Shown piece by piece: positions 41,301 through 53,300 of a stretch of 64,000 nucleotides of DNA. The position numbers were made by a program, and so were the translations under genes. Position 1 is the first letter of the stretch. Every line of letters begins with the position of its first letter. The DNA comes from Sclerurus mexicanus (lineage: Eukaryota; Chordata; Aves; Passeriformes; Furnariidae). The notes under the pieces are model-generated. The model did no database searches, was not told where the DNA came from, and saw nothing but the letters and a program-made list of their open reading frames with translations. Location of the stretch: assembly GCA_013396755.1 (NCBI GenBank), contig VWZF01001867.1:62001-126000 (forward strand), in the 5' to 3' direction.

Positions 41301-44300
41301 TTTTTATGATACTCATAACATAGGAAGTTATGTCAAACTGAGACTATTCAGAGCTTTTAGGAATGTCAGAGTGTGGTCAGACACTATAAAAAAGAATACC
41401 AACAGGTTGAAATGTCAGGCAAAATATAATAAGAAAATGTTCCAGTGCAAACAATAGGAAGAACAACAGCAGGTTAACAGCTGCTCTCTGAATACTGTCT
41501 GCTCACATGCAAATCCACATGGTCTGAAAGTTTGAATTCAGACTCTTTGAAAGTGAAAAGACAGTCTGAGAAGAAATGAATGTCTGGTGGTTGAAACTGC
41601 CCATGGGGACACTTCAGCTGTGTAAGTTTTAAAAAAATTCCCTTAGTTTGTTTCTAGTTCTTAGAGCACAGAGGCCACAACAGAATTGGCTATCCATTTT
41701 CAGTTGTGATGTTGTAGCTTTTCTAGACTTGAAGAATCAGATAAGCAGAGGAAACTCCTGGCTGAGACATCTGACAAAGTTACAAATTACTGCTTTTCAT
41801 GGAAAATGTCCCTCTTCTGGTCTGTTGGAACCATACGATCACTCTAACGTGTTCTACATATTCTCAGGGCCTTCTGCATCCTTGATAGTATTGTCTCTCA
41901 GAAGAAAGAACATTCACTTACTTCTCCTCCTATACAATCTTTTTAACCAGAGTTCCACTGAGGGGCACCTCAGCAAATGCTCACACTGCTATAGGAGAGC
42001 CTAAATTTGGGTCAGTGGTGTTTACCAGAACTGGGCTAAGGGGGAATGTTACTTGGTACAGCGTTTAAGGTCAGAACACCAACAGAGATTGTCAGTGGTC
42101 ATGAAAGAAAACAAGATATACATGTAAAAATTCAACCATTACTAGTATGTAATTAACAGGTCTGTTCTCAACAAAAGTAATGTATGTGTATCCTTTAACT
42201 TAGGAACTCTTCTACTTTGGGAAGGTAGTGAAAAATATCTGCACATTTCCTTTTATTTTTTACTCCCATGACCAGTGAATGCAGGTAATCAAATTTTGAA
42301 AAAGTATGTCTTCGTCAGAGAAGAAATTAAAATCATGTTTTGAAGATTCCACTTCAGGAAATAGTTACAGGGCATGTGGATTCAAAGTCTTTGGTTTTCA
42401 GGAGTAAAAGATGAATTGGTTCTGGTTGGGACAGTCTGGATATTTAGTGGAAAGGATATAGGTATGTGAGGCAACTGCACAAATAATTTCTGGGCTAAAG
42501 TAGGGTTTATATTTTCTGTGTGCTGATTAAGAGCAGGGAGACAAGTGCTGCCCAGTTCTTGACAATAGCTCTCACCTGACTAAATCAGCAGTGAATCTTC
42601 AAATATTTCTATTGGCTGTTAGTTTAAGAGTTCCTTTCTGCAGAAAGAGACCCCTTTTTAAAATGAATGTTGAAGGAGTGTTTCCCATGAGAACTGTGGA
42701 CACACATTGAGAATTGAAGTTACTATATTGGTTGGTTTGAGCTTCCTAGTGTAAATGCTATTGCTAAATGAGTTTAAGTTGTTCTGAATAACGTAGTAGT
42801 TCATGAGGCTTTCTTTTTCCAAATGAGTTTCCTAGTCGAAAGGCCAGCAGGAGGCACCTACAAATAAAATACTTCTGAAAGGTATCTACCCTATTCTAGC
42901 TGTGTGACGTCACATTGCTCAACTGTGAAACCTTGTTCTGCTCTTTGTGGGTCTACTCCAATTTTAGTTGCGGTTAATTCATTCCTACCACAGATGTGTG
43001 GTTCTCTTCACAAACAGCCACTTCTGGACAGATTCTTTATTGATTCTTTGGGCTGTGTTCTGTGGGAGAACTTTGCTTTTTTCATTCATGTAAGTGATTT
43101 TCACACCAGCATTTGTCAAGTAACTTCTAGATTTTGTCTAACTTTCCTTTGTAGTAAATGAGTTTATATGTGATGCAACAGTGTGTGGTGGCACATTTGT
43201 TTCTAATGAACCCAGTTCATGATAGCAATCTGCCAAAAGTCATGGTGGCTTTATTTTCTCTGAAGATAACCAATCTGAAGCATTGTCATTTCATATGAAG
43301 TCTCTGTATTTCTATTTTTTTTGATTAGAAATGTAATTTTGGTTTTAAATGGAGGTGCCTTTCCTGAGAAATTTTAGCCATCATATGATTTTTGTTTTTG
43401 CTAAGGAGAAGTATTTGTTACCTTTTATTTTCCTGTTCCCACATTGTTTGAATGAGCAGCCAGCTCTGATAGCTGCTAGGAAAAATCAGATCTCCCTGTA
43501 TGCTCATAGTTTTTGATGGTCTGTACTTCAGCTTTACTGAAAGAATTTTTAAATAGTGGAGAAAGCAAAGCTCCTCTGAGTGGCTATATCAGCTTTCTAC
43601 AGAACGTGTTCTTTTTCATGTCTTGCACAAAGTTTGGGAAAGATGAAAAAGGTTGTGAGGAGCCAGGTATGCCATCTCTAGTCCAAGAGTTAAAGAAATA
43701 ATTCTGGTTTTGTCGCCTCCCTGACATCCTCTCAGGGCTACAAAGTGTCTTGGAGAACTCTGGGCTTCCAGGAAGAGCAGAGATTTGCAGAAGATAACAG
43801 AAAGTTTGAGTGGGAAATCTCTGCTAGGCAAGTGGGACTGATCTGCAGAGCTAAGAACTTAGGGCTCATAGATCATTGTGCCATAAGAAATGCAGTAATA
43901 GATATTACAGAGCTGAGACAATATCCTAATGCTGGAAACATTGTGATTATGACATACTTTATTACATCCTAAATCAGAGAGTGAAGAGACCATACTAAAG
44001 TTTTCAGGAGTTTTAGTGGCCCTGACCTAGATTTTTTTGGTTTTTAGGGTTGTTGGTCACTCTTTCTTCCAGAGTCAGGCAGGACTCTAGTTGCTCAGGA
44101 TTTTTTGGATGTTTCAAGTATTAGTGGAAGGATGGAGTATGATATGAGTCACTGTCATGCTGTTCTAAAGAGACCTTGAAGCGGAGATCTATCTGTACAG
44201 ATTGTATTTGGATTTTAGCCTAGTATAACAGCTAAAACCATTGAGCTGGGAAGAGAAAACCATAACCATTGAATTTAAAATAACATGATTGATACTTATC

Positions 44301-47300
44301 AGGATTGGAGTACAATAATATACCCATAGATGTTGAGGAAATTGCATGCGCAAAGTATTAAAGAACTGGTGGTCATCCAGTTCCTGAGGTTGGATAAAGA
44401 AGCTAATGTCTTTGAACATTGGAGAAATGACTCTTTGGGCAGTGGTGAGCATTTTGATAATTTGAAGTGAGAACATTTAGGAATTAGTTCCGGGTCCTGT
44501 AGTGGTTGTATTGCTCTTGTCAGAAGTGCTGTGCATCCTGTAATGAGTAGCAATAATGAGGACTTGCTGCTCAGATTATAAAGAGGTAACTCAGTCATGA
44601 GGTTTTGCGTTATTCTTACAAACAGAAATTGTACTATAGAAATCATTAAACTGAGAGAAACAAGACTCTGCATGTTAATCTAACCAATTATTTGGGATTT
44701 ACCATCCTAAAAGAATTTTATTTGCTGTGTTTACCCCAATTGTCTGAATAATTTCAGCTTTTTAGTCATATCTAAATGTTCTCTAAAGTTTTAGAAAATT
44801 TCATCCCATTATATACAGCTTTCATAATGATCATTTAAGGGCATTTTCCATGGTTGGCTGGTACAGACCATGAAATGTAATTGTATATGCCCCTAAGCAA
44901 ATAAGCAGATTACTTCCTTTTGGGAAAAAAACTTCTCATCCATCTGTTTTCTTTCCAAGAGAGAGGTTCATTTTTTTATATATGAAGTAGCTGAGAGTGA
45001 AAGGCCATTTGGATACTGCTTTTCATGTGTTTGTTTGAGTTGTTCCAATTTTCGTGTCACTGAAGAGAATTTATTCTGAAATGTTGCACATTCTGTGCTC
45101 AGGCAGATGAGAGATCACCTTTGTATAGACTCAGGGCATGCAGTTTCAAAGCCTGGGTGAACACTTGTATAATGGGGTCCAGGGAGTAGTTCTATCAGTT
45201 CCAGTAGGAACTTCTGATCCACCAAAATTTAGGTTATAAAAATTCAAAATAAAACACTACCGCTTGTTGAAAAAAATACCTTTTGAAATGAAAGAAGAAA
45301 GGAGAGATGAAAGGAGGAAGGGTAAATAGCCAGTTCTACATCCACAAATGAAAAGTTAAGGAATTACCCACAAACTGCTAAACTCAGTTTAATACATTGT
45401 GGGAGCACATCTGAATTGGAAGACTTACAAAGAAAATAAGCCTAAGTAATGACCATGAATATCACGTTAAACACTTTTAGGGAAATGTCTCCTTAATCAT
45501 TTCAAGCCTGTTTTAAATACTCTTAGGACAAAAAGTGATTCTAGGGGTCATCTATCAATTCACTTTTCCAGCTTTTCTAGTTCATTTCCAGGTGTGTGCT
45601 CTGTCGACCTTCTGCTTGCCGAGTTTGCATTTCAGCTGGTTAAAAACCAAACTTTTGTCTGATTTGTAGGTTATGTGGGAACACTTTTGAGACTAATGTG
45701 CAGTCATCTCCATGAGACAATGTTTTGACAATAACTTGCTGGATACATTTAGCTGGCTCTGTTTTCAGAGTAGCTGAAATAGCTTGTAGTGGTGAGTGTG
45801 TAAAACACCTGTTGTGAAAAATGCACAGAGCAGTATAGAAATGGTGGGTGTTTACTGCCTGTTCCTAGGCAGTGCTGTCCTGAGGAGTACGGTTTCCTTT
45901 TCCTCATATTAGAATGTAGGACTTTGATATATAAACTGAAAATGGGAACTGGAAAGCAACAGATTGGATCCTACCCCACTGGAGCACGTAATAGCCTCTA
46001 GAAGGAATTGCAGCCTCCCCTTTCTAGAAGGAGGAGGGTATAAACAACATTGAGTTTGCATGTATGTTAGCCTATCAAGTGAAAGACTGATCTTTAAAGA
46101 AACACGTTTTAATTGTTTCGTTCTTTTTGGTAGTATATGCAGAGTGGCTTGCAAATAGTAAATACACCAAAGAAATTGCTAAATGCAATTTTATAATTTA
46201 TAAGTCACTGTATGAAGTAAACTCTAAAAGTAAAGGTACTGCATAGAAACAAAGGCTGAGAACTTGTATCGTTCTGTATCCCTTTTAGGTGTGAAATCAA
46301 TGTTGGTTCCAGCTATATTTGATACAATAGCGAAGACATTGGGCCTGAGTCATCACATAACGGGTAGATATTCTGTTTTTGAAATTTGGAGGAAAGACAT
46401 TCCGGCTCATTGTTAAAACACAATAAATTGATAGCGTTTTTAATAGTATTGTAGTATTTAAATATCAAACAAATTGATATTTAAAGAAATGTTGCATTGA
46501 AAAATGTTATTTGTAATTCCAAATCAAGTGAAAAACAAAATACTGGTGCCTTTTTCCTTCATCATTTGCTTCTTCCACTAGTCAGAACCTCAGCACATGG
46601 AGAAGGGAAAAAGCTGAGTTTAGTTTCCTTTTTTTAAAAAAAAAATGCATATATGGATTATTGTCAAAGTTTCTAAACCAATGCAGGTCAGTAAATAAAC
46701 CAATTTAGGCCAGCAAGTAGTGTATTTGTAATCACGGTTATCTCATGGAATCATTCCAGAAATCAAATTATCTGTCTGCCATGTCTTCTGTTTGAGAAGA
46801 TAAATTTCTGAGTGGCTGTTAATCTGTGTGTGCATGTTGTAAATACATGTTCTATATTGATTCCTCAGATTCTTTCTTCCCCTCACAATTTTGCTTCCTG
46901 AAAAAGAAAGATGTCCTAAAAGCGTTAATGTATTACAGAACTTAGGAAATCAAGTTTTAAATTTAGTTATTGATGCCTCCTAAAGATATTTTTAAGTGAA
47001 GTGTTCTTGAGCTAAACAACAGGGAAATTTTGTGGCCATTTTCTCTCTCTCTGCATATTTTTTTCTCCAAAATGTCTGAAGCCCAGATGTTCTTTTTGAG
47101 CAGGGCACCATGTATCCTTGGAAGTGGAGCCTGACATGTTTTTTCATTCTCTGTTCAGCCTGCTTTATTCCCATGTTCTCAAACCCTACTGGGATAGATG
47201 CAGGGAACTAGAAACAGTAAATGAGACTGCCAATATAACAACATATGCTTCAATAATAAAAATACACTTTAAAATAGTAACTGTTGTAGTTCTGTTCTGA

Positions 47301-50300
47301 AACTTTCTGCCAAGTTCTGCTTTTTGCAAACTCACTGACTGCCTAATAAATGTGTGACATGACAGACTGAACTTGTCTAGAAAATCTGTGTCAGGAGACT
47401 TTAGATAATTTTATGAACAGCAGGACACTGAATCAGTTTGGGTTGTAGCTGACATTTGAACTACACAACCTTAATGCACGTGAGAGCTGTTGATTCCTGG
47501 GAACATTAGGGTGAATCCGTGTGCAGCATCTGACTTCTTTACAAGTACACCTTTAGTAATCAATTTCTAACCACTTTTTAAGAAGTATTGAAAAATAAGT
47601 TTTTCATCCCTTTGATTTTTTTCCTACCAATATCAACATTTGTGTGTACAGAATAACATCTTTGAAGCCTTTTGATAAGGCACCTCTACTTTCAGGTTAG
47701 GATATGGGAATGAATGAATTGAAAGTCTAAACGTGGATGGAGAAAGAAATATAAAAAAATTAAAGGTGTGGGAGAAAGGATTGTATACAGTGGAGGAAGT
47801 TTTGAACTCTTCCTAGCAAAGATGAAGCAAATTTAGTGATATTTAAGACATTGCCTTCATTTTCTGTCTTCTCCACTTACACAACATCAGAATAGTATAT
47901 TTGAATAATATATTTGTTTGTTTCTGAAACCGTAGTAACCTCATTTCAATATTTAAGTGCATTTTTTCCAGTGTTGGTCAGTTTTACATAAGAGGGGTAT
48001 GAAATCTGTTTTCTCTTTGTATTATAGAGAGTCCAGTGCCATCTTCCTCTACCGATTGATTGTTTAGGGTATCTTCACATGCTCATACATTTATATATGT
48101 ACTTTAAAAATAGCTACTTTGTGTTACAGAGGGCTGCCAAAGTTGTCAGTCAATGACTTAAGTTAAAGACATTTAGGTATGGAAGTACTGGAACAGTGCA
48201 GATATACTTAGAAAAAATGTTCAGTCACTGCCTATGTGTAGTTAAAGCTTGTAATTGGTGTGAAGTGAAATGGGCTTTATTGTATAATATAGCTTTAATG
48301 AAAAAAAACCCCACGATTTTTGTATTAATTAAAAGAATTATGCTGTTTTTCATAAAGCTAATTGCTCTATTCTGCTACTATTGGAATTAGCTACCTGAAA
48401 TACGACATTCAAATATGAAACTAAAAGACCATGCTTTTTATGATGTGAAACTGTGATGTTTATGAATATTTAGTCTTTTTTCCATATATGTATCAACACA
48501 TGTACATATAATGACTTCCTAAAATACTGCTTACCGGTACTAAATTTCAGTGGATTACATGGCATTATTATTGTATTGTTTTCTTCATTACTTCATAGAG
48601 CTCATACATTTCACATGTAAAGACATAAAATATTACTGTTAGAATAATTAACCAGACTAATAATTGTCCTTTAGAAACACTTTAGCCATATTTGAGTTAT
48701 GAAATAACCTGGCCTATTTTCAAAATAATTTCATCATTCTGGATTAAAGCAAACCAGAAGGTTTTTGTCATCCCAAGAGAGAATTATGTGGTTTAAGTGG
48801 GAAACTGAATACTGTAAGCTGGTTTCCAACATTAAGTGCAGCTTTTAGTTCTGTGAGAACTGTATTTAGGAAGATCTGAATTTCTGCAGTACATCTTAAC
48901 TGGCTCTAAACTTTGCTATCAAATACTTCTGACGTACTCGTTCATTTCCCACATCCTTATTTGTAATTGCCAAATAGAACTAGTATGTTAATACTCACCA
49001 TAGGTTTTATAGCAATCAGCTCATGGCTATAGGCTGAAATAATATTAGATATAGAAATAGTATATAATACAGATATTAATTTTTTTACAAAGAAAAAAGG
49101 TGGCATGATAATAGAAGCTAAAGTTAATCTTAAGTGAATTACAGTGGCACGGTTTTGGAAGTTGTAAAACATGGGACTTGCCCACTTCCAGCTTGATTCC
49201 TCTTAGACAACAGCTCTTTGGAAAAGCTGCCCTTTTGGATTAAACTTGTGACTGGAGCATGGTATGTAATTTAGTAATTAGATAAGAATTCCAGTAAACT
49301 CAAATTTGCTGACTCCTGGTCTATAATTCCAGTAATATATTTTTTACTTTCAAAACAAAGACCTCATTTTGTATTGATGAGCAAAACAAGTTAGTAACTG
49401 AATAAGAAAAAGGCTGTATACCTCATCTTTATTGGTTTACAGTAATGTCTTGTAATCTGTCCATCAAAGCATTGAACATGTTGAAGAAGCTTTTATTTTT
49501 TTAATGGGTTAACAAGTGAATTGTTGCCTTCTTATAATGTTTTAAACTGAACCACCACCATCTGTGGCAATGTAACTGTTAAACATGTATTCACGGTCCT
49601 TTGAGTTTCTCTTATGTTTTAAAAACTGCACTGCTGTGGCTTTTTTGGTGGCTGTCTCAATAAACCATCCTCTCCCACAGGAATGGAAGATATATTGTGG
49701 TTTCTGTAACTTACTTGAGTGTATGTTAAAAGCTCAGATTTCCAGACGGGTAGGCTGACAGGGTCTTCAGATTCCTGTTATTAATTTTTGTGCTTTGGCT
49801 TGTGTTTGCTTTTCCTCCTCAGCCTCACCCCACTCTTGGATTGAGTAGGCTCTCATTTCTGTCTCTGTAGTATGGGTGAAGATGAAAAAGAATTTGAAGA
49901 AGTAGTCCATATGGAGCTTTTCGTTCTGCCCTGTTGAGAACTCCCTTCTGTTCTCAGAAGGGTACTGCAGGTACTGTAGAGTAAATGCAGCCCTTTCACT
50001 CCTACAAGACAGTGTGCCGCTGGTGCCAGTTTGTGTTCTTTTAACCACCTTGTTGCAACAAACTGCTTACCATGAATATTTCTCCTCCACCAGCAGTTCT
50101 ATCCCTTGATGAACACTTTCAGATAAACTGTGTCATCTTTTCTTGGTCTGAATTGCAAGACTTGTATTTTATTTTCTGACCCCCACTTTGAGGGTAGCAT
50201 AATTCCTTTTGTGTGTTTTTCCTCTCTTGTTCAAGAAAATTATTTTCTTTTGGCATTTTCTGAATCCCAGATAGACTCATAGCCCTTCTTCAAGGAGGAG

Positions 50301-53300
50301 GATAGAGTATATGATATTTGACATGTGCCATTCTGAAGTGGTAATAATTGTGGCTGCAGAGCTCTTGTGTAGTGACAGATAAGTCAAGGACCTTTCCTTC
50401 AGTTCCTCCATATACAGCTCTCAAGGGGGAAAAATACTCCTTTGAGTATTTTTGAGGTATGTTCCAGTTGTTTGACATTATGTAATGCCTTCTCTCATAG
50501 AAGATAATAGGCAGCAGAGTAATCTCATATTCCACTGGCCGGCACAGGAAAATCAGTGTAAGCAGTCAGTATGTGATACTGCCGTCACTGCTACAGCTTG
50601 GGCTGTGAGCTGTCCAAACTATTGGTGCGGATGATGTCCCTGAACACAAATGGGAGTCTTGAACTAGTCTTTGTTGGCCATCTCTCTGTTCAGAGCCAGA
50701 TTTGTACTCCTTCAGATTACATGTATGTCAACTAACATCAAATGCTTTAGGACAGACTTTGCAGGTTAGGGCTCAAGGGTTTGACTTGCTTTGTTGCCAT
50801 GGCATAATTCTCCAGCTCTGTCCCTTTCCAGACAGACCCCTCACAACAGTCTGCCTAAATTGACGGTAAAATGTTGCTGATTATTTTTAGAATGAGTAAC
50901 TTCACACCTTAACAATCTCAATACCTATTCAGAGGAAACAAGATCTATGGCCTTGCCATACCTGTTAGTTCTTTGTATGATGGCAATAGTGGCCTTCCAT
51001 TTCAGGTCTTTAGGACTCTCCTTTCCTTGATTTGATAATTACCTCATAGGAAGACGTACAAAAAGCAGTTATTTAATTTCAACAAATTTCCAAGTTCAAT
51101 TTAATCTTCTCCATCTTAGTGAGAATCAACAAGTAGATTTTATATCACTGCAAGACTTTGAACCTGTTTTTACTTCTGTAGTGATGATAGCATTCCCACT
51201 TGTGAACTGGTACCAGCCTACGTTAAATTTTACTCTTTGGTTCACTTCTTAGCAAGTCTCTACAAGTAAATCAGTATCTGACACCTTTCGGACACAAAAC
51301 CTCATTTGTATGTGTGGTGGCACATATGGCACTTCTGCTCCTTGCCTCCAAATAAAGCTGCATCCAAGCCTCCTCTCTCAGTTAAATGGGTTGTTCTGTC
51401 TCAGGCTCTAAGGACTATTTCACCTTTTCTGGCTTTAGTAGCAGGATCCCCTCACCTTTTTAAGAAGAAATCTTCTCTATATCCTCCTTGGATGTGGGAT
51501 TCATTGCAAATGAATGATTACAGCTGCAGGAGGAACCGAAGCTTGACATTCTTATTTCAGAGCATTATCCAGTTTGAAATGCATTCTGGTCACGTGTGAA
51601 AGACCTGTGCGTGCAAATTATAATGTTACGGCTGCATAGCACATCAGTAGGATTGTGTGAAGTGTCTTTCCTCTTTCAAAAGATAATCTCCAAAGGAACC
51701 TTACCAACATATAAATTCAAACTTTTTTTTGAACCAGCTCCACAGTGAGATGCCCTGCCTGGTATCCACTTTTCAACAATCACTTGTGAGACTCAATTTC
51801 CTCTGTAAGACTGAAGTTGGGCAATGGATGCAGAAGTCAGCTGGAGAGCTGGGAATCAGTTTCAGAGATCCCATCAACCTTGTTTTCTTAGGAAACCGTT
51901 TTGGAAAAGTTGGTGCCTTGAAAGCCACTGATTATAACATTGAAAAATACACACTTTTTCTTTAATACAAGACTGGATTAAGTAATCTTTGGTCCTCCAG
52001 ATCTGATTAAATTATAGCAAGTTAAAAAGTTGATAAATAATTAGGGTTTCTGTATTGTCTTTAGACAAATTCTTAAGAAGAAAGTTAGTACTACAATATG
52101 TAATTCTTCCACATATCACTCTACAGTGGCAGTGTAGAACTGTAAAGCAGTGGGTATGAGAGGAGATTTTATTTTCCAGAGCAACAGGTCTTTCAGGGTA
52201 CAATCTTTGTAAAAATTCATAGCCAGGATTTCTGTGTGGCTTAGCCATTATGTTCTGCTTTTGATTTGTAGAATGAAAACATCTGGTATGTTTTCATTAA
52301 AACTTATGAAGAATATTTTTTGCCTCTGAGGGTAAACATGGGATCTTAAAATAACTAGTCCTACTGATGAGAATAACTTTTCAAAGTAATTTAAAATGAC
52401 TTGTTTGTGTATCACAAGAGCCAGTGAGTGAAACATGATTTTTGGGACATATTGTACTTAGTATTGGAAATAATTATTGTAATTAACTGTTCATGAGGTT
52501 CCCTTGTATGGAACTTTCAATGCATGGGTTGCATCAAAATACAATTCATAAAGCTGGGCTGGAGAATATATTTTGGCACACATGGTGAAATATCAGCTTG
52601 GGCAGCTGAAATATGTTTTTGTCAGATGTTTGTCACGTTTTCAGCTTTATTACACGGAGGAGCTATGTTTTGGGTTTGGTTTTTTTCTCCCTACATACCA
52701 ATATATGGATGAATTGAACTTTCAAAGGTTTCTGGATAGTGGGAATGAATGCCATGCTGAGTTAGAAATTGTATGAGATTTGTATGTAAAGGAGTAAAAT
52801 CTTGTATTTTTAATGTTTTATTAGACAACAATCTTAGTGAAAAGTTAGAATTATTTTGCAGATAAGAGGAGTGGGTTTTTTGGTCATCTCTCCAAGGCAG
52901 GTAACTTTCCTAAGTTTCCTTCTGAAACTAGTTGCTTAGAACATCAGTAAATCACATTTAATGAATAAAAGGCGTTAATATGTCATAAGTTGGAGTCTTT
53001 ACCATATTTAAAAGTTCAGTTGAAAGACAGTGAATTGAGTAATGCAATCAGTGGCTTCATCTCTGAAGTTCTTCCTGTGTACCATATATGAACTAACTAA
53101 GGACCTGCAAAATTAAAATGCTGACAAAAATAGACAATATTTGGAATGGGACTATCGAAAGAAAAAAATTTTGGTGGTTGCAGGACATTTAACTTTAAAA
53201 TCCATTTTGCATCACATGAAGCTGTGGGAAGTAGTACATTAATTAGATAATTTGCAGGGAGGGTGGACAACACAAATTATAGTCTTTATTCTTGGATTAT

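Noticed and set aside
41648..42004. A 118-codon + strand frame in intron 10
   Set aside because: No domain, no supporting splice context and residue use typical of AT-rich chance frames.
44189..44673. Overlapping minus-strand frames (95 and 124 codons) that look slightly retroelement-like
   Set aside because: Motif resemblance was too weak and no neighbouring domain supports it; treated as chance open frames.
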